NCBI GenBank assembly: GCA_027027005.1
Contig: JALVMN010000181.1
Span: forward strand, 1-37,665
From: Desulfobacterales bacterium
GTDB lineage: Bacteria > Desulfobacterota > DSM-4660 > Desulfatiglandales > Desulfatiglandaceae
DNA: 37,665 nt
Reading direction: 5' to 3'
A program made the translations under genes and the position numbers. A model generated the notes under the pieces. That model saw nothing but the letters and a program-made list of their open reading frames with translations. It ran no database searches and was not told the DNA's origin. Each line of letters begins with the position of its first letter. The first letter of the stretch is position 1. Shown one piece after another: positions 12,136 through 19,938 of the stretch.

Positions 12136-12897
12136 ATGGGCAGGATCATAGCCTTGGCCAATCAAAAGGGTGGGGTGGGAAAGACCACCACTGCCATAAA
12201 TCTAGCCGCCTCCTTGGCAGTGGCCGAGCGCCGGTGCGTGGTGGTGGACTGTGACCCACAGGGAAATGCCACCACCGGCCTGGGTCTTGAAAGGGACTCT
12301 GGCGGTGTTTATGCCTTGATCTTTGGTGAGGACCCCTTTGGCACCATAAAGGAGACATGCATCCCAGGCCTCTCTTTAATCCCTTCCACCCCCGAACTGG
12401 TGGGTGCAGAGGTGGAAATGGTGGAAATCAAAGAAAGGGAGATGCTCCTAAAACGGGCCCTTGAGCCCTTGAAGCAAAACTACGATTACCTCTTCTTGGA
12501 CTGCCCGCCCTCGCTTGGTTTTTTGACCGTAAATGCCCTGGTGGCGGCCCACAGCGTAATGGTGCCACTTCAGTGTGAATATTATGCCCTCGAGGGGCTC
12601 TCAGAGCTTATAAAGACCATTAGAGCGGTTCAAAGGGGGCTAAACCCTATCCTTGCCCTGGAAGGGATCCTTCTGACCATGTTTGATGTGCGAAACAACC
12701 TGTCCCAGCAAGTGGCAATGGAGGTGCGGTCTCATTTCAAATCCCTGGTCTTCGAGACGGTGATTCCCCGAAATGTGCGATTGAGTGAGGCCCCCAGCCA
12801 CGGAAGGCCTGTGCTCCTTTACGACATTCGCTCCAAGGGGGCCCAGAGCTATCTTGCCCTTGCCCGGGAGTTGATGGAGAGGGAAAAGTCAAGATGA
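12136..12897 (+). CDS. parA: Chromosome-partitioning ATPase ParA/Soj
   Basis: ParA binds DNA non-specifically as an ATP dimer and, through ParB-stimulated hydrolysis, moves the origin region to its place in the cell. The deviant Walker A motif is KGGVGKTTT (11-19), followed by the VVVDCDPQGN strand (35-44) and the Walker B region YLFLDCPPSLG. The 253 residues are standard for a chromosomal Soj without an N-terminal DNA-binding extension. The gene overlaps parB by the ATGA arrangement, so the two are translated together, and the parS site lies 102 bp upstream of its start. Confidence 0.96.
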   Translation: MGRIIALANQKGGVGKTTTAINLAASLAVAERRCVVVDCDPQGNATTGLGLERDSGGVYALIFGEDPFGTIKETCIPGLSLIPSTPELVGAEVEMVEIKEREMLLKRALEPLKQNYDYLFLDCPPSLGFLTVNALVAAHSVMVPLQCEYYALEGLSELIKTIRAVQRGLNPILALEGILLTMFDVRNNLSQQVAMEVRSHFKSLVFETVIPRNVRLSEAPSHGRPVLLYDIRSKGAQSYLALARELMEREKSR

Positions 12898-13739
12898 AAA
12901 AGCGCAGAGCCCTTGGCAAAGGATTATCAGTGCTGATTCCAGAAGTGGACGGCATCCAAGGCCCTGAGGCGTCCTTTTTCTATTGCCCAATAGGACTCAT
13001 CGACCCAAACCCCTATCAGCCCAGGGAGGTATTTTCCACCCAGGAGCTCCAAGAGATGGCCTCCTCGGTGAAGGAGAAGGGAATAGTTACCCCACTTCTG
13101 GTCACCAAAAAGGGTGAGAGGTTCCAGTTGATAGCAGGGGAGCGCAGGTGGCGTGCAGCACAGATGGCAGGCCTTGAAAGGGTCCCTGTGGTGGTAAGGG
13201 AGGCAGGGGGAGTGGAGGCCCTGGAACTGGCCCTCATCGAGAATATCCACAGAAAGGACCTCAACCCCATAGAGGAGGCAAGCGCCTACAAGCGCCTCCT
13301 GGAAGAGGCGGGAATTACCCACGAAGACCTTGCCAGGCGTCTAGGCAAGGACAGAAGCACCATCACCAACCTATTGAGGGTCTTGTCCCTGCCCAAGGCC
13401 ATACAAAAGGACCTGGTGGAAGGGACCCTTTCCTTAGGTCATGCCAGGGTGCTGGCAGGCCTCAAATCAGCCAGGGAGCAGTTGGCCCTCAGGGATGAGG
13501 TGGTCAAGAAATCCCTCTCTGTGAGGCAGTTGGAAAGGCTTGTAAAGGACCTGAAGAAAAAGGGTTCCAAGGCCAGGAAGAAGGAGGTGGACCCTTACCT
13601 CGACTCCCTGGCCAATGAGCTCAAGGGCCGTTTGGGCACCCGGGTGGAGATCAGGAGGCGAGGCAGTGGCGGCTCCATCGTGATCCATTTCTATTCAGAC
13701 CAAGAGCTGGACCGTATTCTGGATCTGCTGACACCGTGA
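12894..13739 (+). CDS. parB: Chromosome-partitioning protein ParB/Spo0J
   Basis: ParB is a CTP-dependent DNA clamp that loads at parS. The N-terminus RRALGKGLSVLI resembles the ParA-interacting segment. The CTP-binding boxes are visible as QPR (42-44), GERRWRA (82-88) and IENIHRKDLNPIEEA (115-129). A helix-turn-helix follows at about 141-164 (ITHEDLARRLGKDRSTITNL), then a lysine-rich linker and a C-terminal dimerisation domain. The 281 residues are typical. The ATG overlaps the parA stop. Its target is very probably the site at 12019-12034. Confidence 0.96.
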   Translation: MKKRRALGKGLSVLIPEVDGIQGPEASFFYCPIGLIDPNPYQPREVFSTQELQEMASSVKEKGIVTPLLVTKKGERFQLIAGERRWRAAQMAGLERVPVVVREAGGVEALELALIENIHRKDLNPIEEASAYKRLLEEAGITHEDLARRLGKDRSTITNLLRVLSLPKAIQKDLVEGTLSLGHARVLAGLKSAREQLALRDEVVKKSLSVRQLERLVKDLKKKGSKARKKEVDPYLDSLANELKGRLGTRVEIRRRGSGGSIVIHFYSDQELDRILDLLTP

Positions 13740-13774
13740 ATCGTAGTAAAAATGCAAAGGTAAGGTGCTGAGGA

Positions 13775-14179
13775 ATGAAGATCGTTGTGATAGATGGCCA
13801 AGGAGGCGGGATAGGTGCCACCGTAATTAAGGCAATAAGAGAGAGGCTTGGCCACGGTGTGGAGGTCCTTGCCCTTGGGACCAATTCCATTGCCACGTCT
13901 CGCATGATGAAGGCAGGGGCCAACAGGGGTGCCACGGGGGAGAATGCCATTGTGCAGACCTGCCCGAAGGCAGATTGGATAGTGGGCCCCCTTGCAATAG
14001 TGCTTGCCAATTCCATGATGGGGGAGCTCACCGCTGCCATGGCCGCTGCTGTGTCATCGTCGCCAGCCAAAAAGATTCTAATTCCTCTGACCCAAGAAGA
14101 GGTCACCATAGTGGGAATCAGCGGGGAACCACTGCCCCACCTGGTGGAAAAGGCCGTGGAGATCATAAGGGAGACCTAA
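13775..14179 (+). CDS. DUF3842 family protein
   Basis: The 134-residue product begins MKIVVIDGQGGGIGATVI, a beta strand followed by a glycine-rich loop as in small Rossmann-like proteins. It continues with alanine-rich helices and SSPAKKILIPLTQEEVTIVG. I recognise it as the uncharacterised DUF3842 family, which in several anaerobes sits beside CooT-like genes, as here (10 bp apart). No catalytic residues are established. The pairing suggests a part in metal handling or cofactor maturation, which is inference only. The start is preceded by GGTGCTGAGGA. Confidence 0.85.
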   Translation: MKIVVIDGQGGGIGATVIKAIRERLGHGVEVLALGTNSIATSRMMKAGANRGATGENAIVQTCPKADWIVGPLAIVLANSMMGELTAAMAAAVSSSPAKKILIPLTQEEVTIVGISGEPLPHLVEKAVEIIRET

Positions 14180-14189
14180 GGAGGGGAAG

Positions 14190-14384
14190 ATGTGTGAGGC
14201 ATCCGCATATCTCGTCAAAGCAGATGGGGAAGAGCTGCTGATGGAAGGGGTTGAACTACTTGAGAAGGGAAAAAATGGGACCTTGACCTTAGTGGACCTC
14301 TTTGGAGAGAGGAAGGAAGTGAAAGGGACCGTAAAGGTCCTTTCCCTGGTGGAGCACAAGATCCTCATCGAAAGTAAGGCTTAG
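14190..14384 (+). CDS. cooT: CooT-like nickel-binding small protein
   Basis: This 64-residue protein begins MCEASAYLV and has VDLFGERKEVKG in the middle, which fits the CooT family of small beta-barrel proteins. In Rhodospirillum rubrum, CooT binds nickel through Cys2 and helps mature carbon monoxide dehydrogenase; Cys2 is present here. The ribosome site AAGGAGG (14178-14184) is excellent and overlaps the stop of the DUF3842 gene. No CODH gene is in the window. The RACo-like protein at 19939-21816 points the same way, towards an acetyl-CoA pathway elsewhere in the genome. Confidence 0.8.
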   Translation: MCEASAYLVKADGEELLMEGVELLEKGKNGTLTLVDLFGERKEVKGTVKVLSLVEHKILIESKA

Positions 14385-15291
14385 TTTGTGCGGCCTGTAA
14401 CTTGTTGATTTCATTGTATATTTCTAGGGCTTGGGCCAATTTTTCTTGGCCCTTTTCTGGTTCTTGGGCCTCAAATAAGTTTGGTATTGATTCATAAAGC
14501 CCTGCTTCTTCCTTTTTTCCCCTCTTGCGGCAGCCCTGGGCATAGATGTGGCATTTCTTGCGGAGTTCTGCAGCCACTGCCCTTTGCTTTTTTCGGTCCA
14601 GGCGCCAGAACAGCAAGAGCTTCATGAGAGAGCGGATCCTGAAGCGGTCCATTCCCCAAAAAGCTGCTGAGAGCTGGTCCGGTGCACCACCCTCTTTTAC
14701 CAAGAGGGGTTCGGGTATGAGTTCAATGGGATAGCGGGCTGAAATCCTGAGCCACAAATCATAGTCCTCACAGACAGGGAGTGTCTCGTCAAAGAGGCCC
14801 ACTTCATACAACACTTGGCGCTTTATCATGACTGCTGACGGACTCACCAGGCATAGGCCAAGGGAGGGCAAGAAGATATCGCCAGAGGGCTTTCGATGTT
14901 TTTTCTTTGGATTCACCCTCGTGCCCTTTCTGATCCATATCTCTTGGGTCTGACATGCCACTGTGGAGTCGTGTTTTCTAAAAAAACCCACCTGGACCTC
15001 CAGCTTCCTGGGGAGCCAGTAATCGTCTGAGTCCAGAAAGGCCACCAGGGGCCCGCTACTCTGCCTTATCCCCCTGTTCCTTGAGGCGGCAACCCCCATC
15101 CTCTTTTCATTAACCAGATATGTGATGCGGTCAAGATAAGGTGCAAGAGCTTGAGGGGTGTCATCAGTGGATGCATCATCCACCACCACCAACTCGAAAT
15201 CCCCAAAGGTCTGCTCCAGCACAGAGCGCACGGCCCTTACAACCTTTTCCGCCCTGTTGTGGGTGGGGATGATAACGCTTACCAAGGCCAT
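14365..15291 (-). CDS. Family 2 glycosyltransferase
   Basis: The 308-residue protein has a GT-A fold signature: VSVIIPTHNRAEKV (4-17), the VVVDDASTDDT strand (36-45) and the DXD metal site AFLDSDDYW (85-92). CEDYDLWLR is the likely catalytic-loop region. It would transfer a sugar from a nucleotide sugar to an unknown acceptor. The C-terminal third is basic and helical without membrane spans. An upstream ATG at 15471 would add 60 residues with no family match, so I start at 15291. This overlaps the end of the IspH/UbiA gene by 13 bp and makes it the last gene of that operon. Its 3' end overlaps the cooT-like gene by 20 bp on the other strand. Confidence 0.88.
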   Translation of the reverse strand: MALVSVIIPTHNRAEKVVRAVRSVLEQTFGDFELVVVDDASTDDTPQALAPYLDRITYLVNEKRMGVAASRNRGIRQSSGPLVAFLDSDDYWLPRKLEVQVGFFRKHDSTVACQTQEIWIRKGTRVNPKKKHRKPSGDIFLPSLGLCLVSPSAVMIKRQVLYEVGLFDETLPVCEDYDLWLRISARYPIELIPEPLLVKEGGAPDQLSAAFWGMDRFRIRSLMKLLLFWRLDRKKQRAVAAELRKKCHIYAQGCRKRGKKEEAGLYESIPNLFEAQEPEKGQEKLAQALEIYNEINKLQAAQTKPYFR

Positions 15292-17078
15292 TTTGAGATC
15301 CAGGCGCCAAGGGCAATAAGTCCGGCCAGGACAAAATTGGCCTCCACCAGCCCCTCCAAGAATATGCCTGGCCCGATCCTGCTCCTCTGATAGGCCCACA
15401 GGCAGGCAGCAAGACCTGCGGTGGGCAGGAGCAGGGAAAGGAGTGCTGAGCCAGAAAGCCCAGCGGCCCAAAACACCAAAAGGAGCACAAGAAGGGCGCC
15501 AAGCAGTATTTTCAGAAGCCTCATGGTGCGACGCTCCCCAAGGGCAATGGGAAGGGTTTCCCTCCCAACGATGAGGTCGCCCTGAACCTGGAACAGCTCA
15601 AAGAGTGCGGATCGGATAAAGGAAAGGATGAAGACAGAAGAGGCGCCCGCAAGTGTCCAGCCCCCTATCTTAGGGGCCCATAATCCAGAAGGGGCCCAAG
15701 CCCCCAGAATAGGTACAACTATCATTACGGCCACCCATGCGAGGGCCTCTCCGGTGGCCTTTGAACCGGGGATATCCTTTAACTTGGAAAAGGACCGGCC
15801 CTTTGACCAGGACCGAGGGAGCAAGGGCACACTGTAAAGCAATCCAAGGAGCGTTAGGGTAAGGAGTGCAAGCAAGGGCCATGTTCCCAGGCCATGGGCC
15901 AGCCACAGCGAGAGGATATTTGCACCCAGGGCAAGGAGAACCAGCCAAGCACGGTGTAATCTGAGAAAGGTGGCCCTCTCAGGCTCACTATATGCGCTTG
16001 CCCCCTTGTCCAGGAAGCGGTTGAGCACATGCATGGAGAAGAGATAGAGGGCTGCCACAAGAGAGTGGGCCGGTGTCCAGGGGATAGAGGCAACTTGGAT
16101 GGCTGAAAAGGAAAAAAAGAAGGCCGCCCCACCTGCGGCGAGATTGCTGAGAACCAGGAACTTGAAGATCCTGCTTGCCAGCACCTTAGCGGGGTTGTCT
16201 CTGGTGCTTACTATGGATTCGATCTCTCTTACCACATCTTTTATGAGCCAGCTGGGGGTGGAGGCCCCGGCTGTTACCCCCACCACCTTGAAAGAGGACA
16301 AGGCCGCCTTGTCCAATTGTCGCCCTGTCTCCACGTGAAAGGCCGGTATTCCCGAATCACGGGCGATTTGGACCAAGCGCTTGGTATTGCCGCTCTCTTT
16401 TCCACCCACCACCACCAGGGCGTCCACCTGGGAGCAAAGCTCTCTCACCTCAGACTGCCGCTCCACGGTTGCCCCGCAAATGGTGTCGAATATCAGGACA
16501 TCGGAAAACCGCTCCCTCACGGCCTTGGTGATGCGGGCAAAGGCCACTGCATCCTGTGTGGTCTGGGCCACCACCACCAGGGGGGTGTCTGGGTCAAGGG
16601 ATGCCAGGGCCTCTGCATGTTGTATGACCAGGGCCTCTGTCTTGCTATAGCCCACAAGGCCCACTACCTCTGGGTGGTCCTGGTCGCCCACAATCACGGC
16701 CTTTCGCCCCTTGGAAGTATGATATTTTATGAGGGCCTGGACTTGGGCTACCTTTGGACAGGTGGCATCCAGGATCTCGAATCTGCCCTGCTTCAACTTG
16801 GCCCGTGTCTGGGGAGGGATGCCGTGTGCCCTTATGATTATCCTTGCCCCTTGACCAGGGGCCCCACTTTCCTCACCCAGGGAGGCCAGCTCTTCAGGTG
16901 AGCGGAGCACTCGGACGCCCTTGGAGGCCAAGAGCTCAAGGACCTGGTTGTTGTGGATCAGGGGGCCAAAGGTATAAAGGGGTGTGGGATCGTTTTTGTT
17001 GGCCTCTGAGAGGGTGAGCTCCAGGGCACGACGGACACCCATGCAAAACCCCGCGGTCTTTGCCAGCTTCACCTTCAA
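15279..17078 (-). CDS. ispH: IspH fused to a UbiA-family prenyltransferase
   Basis: Residues 1-290 are 4-hydroxy-3-methylbut-2-enyl diphosphate reductase, last enzyme of the MEP pathway, giving IPP and DMAPP. The three iron-sulfur cysteines C12, C107 and C201 are present, with H42, H85, H135 and E137, QTTQ, GGKESGNT and GASTPSWLI. Residues about 300-599 are a polytopic membrane domain of UbiA type, with NRFLD (353-357) as first aspartate motif and FQVQGDLIVGRETLP (496-510) as second. The start is a TTG overlapping the dus stop as TTGA; it places the first cysteine at position 12 as in E. coli. The prenyl acceptor is unknown. The two domains act at opposite ends of isoprenoid metabolism. Confidence 0.92.
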   Translation of the reverse strand: MKVKLAKTAGFCMGVRRALELTLSEANKNDPTPLYTFGPLIHNNQVLELLASKGVRVLRSPEELASLGEESGAPGQGARIIIRAHGIPPQTRAKLKQGRFEILDATCPKVAQVQALIKYHTSKGRKAVIVGDQDHPEVVGLVGYSKTEALVIQHAEALASLDPDTPLVVVAQTTQDAVAFARITKAVRERFSDVLIFDTICGATVERQSEVRELCSQVDALVVVGGKESGNTKRLVQIARDSGIPAFHVETGRQLDKAALSSFKVVGVTAGASTPSWLIKDVVREIESIVSTRDNPAKVLASRIFKFLVLSNLAAGGAAFFFSFSAIQVASIPWTPAHSLVAALYLFSMHVLNRFLDKGASAYSEPERATFLRLHRAWLVLLALGANILSLWLAHGLGTWPLLALLTLTLLGLLYSVPLLPRSWSKGRSFSKLKDIPGSKATGEALAWVAVMIVVPILGAWAPSGLWAPKIGGWTLAGASSVFILSFIRSALFELFQVQGDLIVGRETLPIALGERRTMRLLKILLGALLVLLLVFWAAGLSGSALLSLLLPTAGLAACLWAYQRSRIGPGIFLEGLVEANFVLAGLIALGAWISKWPW

Positions 17079-18142
17079 GGCTCGCCTCTCTCTAATGTGT
17101 TAAAATATTTCTCCATCTCCCTTGTAAGGGAATCAAGGTCTTTTATGCGGCCTATGGCGCCTCGGAACCGGCTGCTGTTGGGAAGGCCCTTGGTGTACCA
17201 AAGGAGTAGCCCACGCATGAGCCTTGCCGCCTGGGCCTCGCCCCGCTCCTGGGCAAGGAGATGAAAATGGCGCATTATCATGACCTTGCGCTCTTTCACT
17301 GTGGGCCCGCGTGGTTCTTTGCCCTTTTCCATATCAATAATCTGGCGGAAGATCCAGGGGTTGCCTATGGCTCCCCTGGCTATCATCACTCCGTGGCACC
17401 CTGTCTGGACCCTCATGTCAAAAGCCTTTTGCGGGGAAAAGACATCACCATTTCCTATCACAGGGATAGAGACCGCCTTCCTCACCTGGGCGATGATGGG
17501 CCAATGGGCCTGGCCTGAGAAGCCCTGGGTGGCGAACCTGGGATGAATGCTCACTGCATCCACGCCCAGGTCTTGGAGCATTGCGGCTATTTCATGGGCA
17601 ATGCCCTTGGGCGGGCTCCAGCCTGCCCTCAATTTGGCGGTAAGGGCCCTGGGCCAGACCTTTCGAACGGCCCGGATGATCTCTGACAATCTGTGCCTAT
17701 CCCTTAGAAGGGCTGCCCCACTACCCGTCTTGGTTACCTTCTTGACCGGGCACCCAAGGTTGATGTCAAGTATGGAAAATCCCTTTTGGGCCACAATTTC
17801 TGCCGCCCTTGCCATGGTCTGGGGCTCGGCCCCAAAGATCTGAACCGCCAGGGGGGCTTCTGCAGGATCTGTTTTGAGGTATTCCAGGGTTCTCTTTTGG
17901 CCCAGCACCAGACCATTGGCACTGACCATTTCTGAGTACACGAGCCCTGCCCCCATCTCCTTTGCCAGCAACCTGAAGGCAAGATTGGTTATGCCCGCCA
18001 TGGGCGCAAGCACTGCCCAATGATCGAGCTCCACATTTCCGATTCTCAATTTGGAGTAAGGTTTCTGGCATGGGAGGGGAGAAGGGGGCTGGCGCAGCTC
18101 TTGGTCTTCCCGGGCCGAGGACTGAAAGGTTGAAGATTTCAT
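17075..18142 (-). CDS. dus: tRNA-dihydrouridine synthase
   Basis: This FMN enzyme reduces uridines in tRNA D-loops with NADPH. The family marks are LAPMAGITNLAFR, YSEMVSANGL, the catalytic cysteine in LGCPVKKV followed by the GSGAALLRD stretch, AKLRAGW, the IHPRFATQGFSG histidine region and PVIGNGDVF. The 355 residues are in the normal range; the first 30 are an unconserved, proline-rich extension. The start overlaps the dipeptidase stop by four bases, and the stop overlaps the ispH start, so translation is coupled through the operon. The exact DusA/B/C class is not certain, though the motifs look DusB-like. Confidence 0.93.
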   Translation of the reverse strand: MKSSTFQSSAREDQELRQPPSPLPCQKPYSKLRIGNVELDHWAVLAPMAGITNLAFRLLAKEMGAGLVYSEMVSANGLVLGQKRTLEYLKTDPAEAPLAVQIFGAEPQTMARAAEIVAQKGFSILDINLGCPVKKVTKTGSGAALLRDRHRLSEIIRAVRKVWPRALTAKLRAGWSPPKGIAHEIAAMLQDLGVDAVSIHPRFATQGFSGQAHWPIIAQVRKAVSIPVIGNGDVFSPQKAFDMRVQTGCHGVMIARGAIGNPWIFRQIIDMEKGKEPRGPTVKERKVMIMRHFHLLAQERGEAQAARLMRGLLLWYTKGLPNSSRFRGAIGRIKDLDSLTREMEKYFNTLERGEP

Positions 18143-19179
18143 AAAACCTTCTCAAAAAAGGCAAGCCAATTGAGCCCCAGGATCTTTTCAGTGGCAGAAT
18201 CGCCATAGCCGTGGTCGAGCATGATCCGGGCCAGGGCCTCAAAGCCTTCGAGCCCACAGAAGGGGCCGTCAGAGCGGGGCCCAAAGCCCCCTAGATCAGA
18301 TCCAATTGCCACATGGCGTGGCCCGAAGCGCTGAACCACGGTATCCAGGTGGGCAAAGATCTCTTCAGCCTCACCCTTGCACTCAGGGCCCAGGAGTTCG
18401 GGATTGAAGGAAATTCCCACGACCCCTTGGCGGTCAAACAGCTCTTTGCACTGGGCCAGGGTTATGTTCCTGGGGATTTCGTACTTTTCGCTTAAGCCGG
18501 TATGAGAGCAGAAGATGGGGCCTTCGTAGGAGTCCAGCACCTGCCAGAAGCACTTGGGGTGGAGATGAGATATGTCCAGGGCCAAACCGTGATCCATCAT
18601 TATTGATAGGAGCTCCTTTCCCTCTTTGGAGAGGCCTTGGGCAATGTCGGCCGCATCTCCATCTGCCAATCGGTTTGTGTTTCTGTGGGTGAGCCCAATG
18701 GCAAAAAAGCCTTCAGAGCGCAACTCCTCGGCCCTGGAGAGATCGTCTGCTAAAAAATCTGCGTTTTCCAGCAAAAAGAGTGTTGCCACACTTTGGGTGT
18801 CATTTCTTAGCTCTTCCAGCTCCTGTCTGTGCCTGATGATGTGGAGGCCCTTATAGTGGTTGAGGGTAAAGGCCAGGTTTTCCTCAAAGTGGAGTTGTGA
18901 TGCCTGGCCGTTGAACTCATCCTGGCAGTAGATGGCAGAGACAAAGAGCCTAACCCCTGTGCTCACGGCCTTTTCCAGTGTAACAGGACCTTCTTGGAGG
19001 TCTTTTATGGCGACTTCAGGGTAGTATTTTTTCATGAAATAGGGGAGGTCCACGTGGCCGTCGATCCAGAGCCTTTGGGCCTTGTGATGATCCAGGTCTT
19101 CGTCGGTGGCCTTACCTTTGGCCGAGCCTTCAATTTCGGCCAAGAGGTCCTGGTCAATGCTGGTAATGATTTTTCCCAT
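18139..19179 (-). CDS. Membrane dipeptidase-like metallopeptidase (M19)
   Basis: The 346-residue protein belongs to the renal dipeptidase family, zinc enzymes that cleave dipeptides including D-amino-acid-containing ones. Expected metal ligands are visible: H42 and D44 in DGHVDLP, E138 in FLLEN, H205 in LDISHLHP, H226 in CSHTGLS, and the aspartate of AIGSDLGGFG. There is no signal peptide, so it should be cytoplasmic, unlike the eukaryotic enzyme. It is the first gene of the dipeptidase-dus-ispH/ubiA-glycosyltransferase operon. Its substrate is unknown; a role in peptidoglycan dipeptide recycling is possible. Confidence 0.9.
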   Translation of the reverse strand: MGKIITSIDQDLLAEIEGSAKGKATDEDLDHHKAQRLWIDGHVDLPYFMKKYYPEVAIKDLQEGPVTLEKAVSTGVRLFVSAIYCQDEFNGQASQLHFEENLAFTLNHYKGLHIIRHRQELEELRNDTQSVATLFLLENADFLADDLSRAEELRSEGFFAIGLTHRNTNRLADGDAADIAQGLSKEGKELLSIMMDHGLALDISHLHPKCFWQVLDSYEGPIFCSHTGLSEKYEIPRNITLAQCKELFDRQGVVGISFNPELLGPECKGEAEEIFAHLDTVVQRFGPRHVAIGSDLGGFGPRSDGPFCGLEGFEALARIMLDHGYGDSATEKILGLNWLAFFEKVL

Positions 19180-19280
19180 GGCACTACTCCAATTCAGCCA
19201 AGCCCTAAGGATGCCTCTTCCTTTTGTAACTGAAAATCAATGATTGTGAACAGTCACGAAAAGTGCCATTAGACAGAAAC

Positions 19281-19340
19281 AGAGAGGGTACTGGGCCTCG
19301 GGGTCTTTGAGGGGGGAGGTCGGCGCCAGGTACCCTCTCT
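19281..19340. repeat. Long-looped inverted repeat
   Basis: AGAGAGGGTAC (19281-19291) and GTACCCTCTCT (19330-19340) form a perfect 11-bp inverted repeat around a 38-base GC-rich loop, followed by TTTT on the plus strand. It lies between the 3' end of hsp20 and the dipeptidase start, both minus strand. It could be a bidirectional terminator or a regulatory structure upstream of the dipeptidase operon. Confidence 0.5.
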
Positions 19341-19349
19341 TTTTAGAAA

Positions 19350-19390
19350 CCTTCATCCCCGCCTGCCCGCCGCTCAAGCGGCGATGAAGG
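19350..19390 (-). terminator. Hairpin downstream of hsp20
   Basis: Arms CCTTCATC (19350-19357) and GATGAAGG (19383-19390) enclose GCCGC-TCAA-GCGGC (19369-19382). On the minus strand the hairpin lies 10 bases after the hsp20 stop and is followed by a T-containing stretch, so it is a plausible terminator. The T run is short, which lowers confidence. Confidence 0.5.
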
Positions 19391-19399
19391 GGATTGAGA

Positions 19400-19825
19400 T
19401 CATTTTACTTCAATCTTTTTGGGTTTCTGGGCCTCGGCCTTTGGGAGGACCAGCCGCAGCACTCCGTTCTTGTAAGTTGCATCCACCTTGTCCGTCATCA
19501 CATCTTCTGGAATCCTGAAACTTCGGGCAAAGGCACCATACGCCCTCTCGGTCAGGCAATAGTTTTCCTCCCTTTCCTCTTTCTTTTTTTCACCTTTGAC
19601 GGTCAAGATCCCATCGCTTATATAAACCTGGAGTTCCTTGGGATCGATGCCAGGGAGTTCTGCCTCCACCACAAATTCCTTTTCATTTTCACTGATATCA
19701 AAGGCAGGCACCCATTCGGTGTCATAGCCAGCAAAAAGGGGCCTGCTCCACTCCTCTAAGAGCCGATCCACCAAGTCAAGCCCGCCCCATATATCCTCTG
19801 TCCAGGGAATTAATGCCCTTGTCAT
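19400..19825 (-). CDS. Small heat-shock protein (Hsp20/alpha-crystallin)
   Basis: The 141-residue protein is an ATP-independent holdase for unfolding proteins. The alpha-crystallin domain runs from about 41 to 134, with WVPAFDISENEKEFVVEAELPGID, ILTVKGEKK and the conserved NGVLRLVLPK. The tail contains a KKIEVK ending. The start at 19825 is fixed by the sequence AAGGAGGTGATC (19840-19829), a full 12-base complement to the usual 16S rRNA 3' end, six bases from the ATG; the GTG in frame at 19834 is part of this site. It lies 114 bp behind the RACo-like gene. No heat-shock operator such as CIRCE is visible upstream. Confidence 0.95.
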   Translation of the reverse strand: MTRALIPWTEDIWGGLDLVDRLLEEWSRPLFAGYDTEWVPAFDISENEKEFVVEAELPGIDPKELQVYISDGILTVKGEKKKEEREENYCLTERAYGAFARSFRIPEDVMTDKVDATYKNGVLRLVLPKAEAQKPKKIEVK

Positions 19826-19938
19826 TTTGATCACCTCCTTGAGGCCTTCTCAGGCCTTTAAGCTCTATAACGAAATTAATCATCAAACAGACCCAGTCAA
19901 GCTTGGTTGCCTCAAAGGCGTGCAGGGCCGGTGTCTCA

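Noticed and set aside
15292-15471. Longer glycosyltransferase start
   Set aside because: The added 60 residues lie inside the UbiA coding sequence and have no glycosyltransferase similarity; the conserved fold starts right after the ATG at 15291.
16317-16901. 194-codon frame antisense to ispH
   Set aside because: Low-complexity His/Gly-rich translation, fully inside a confidently identified gene.
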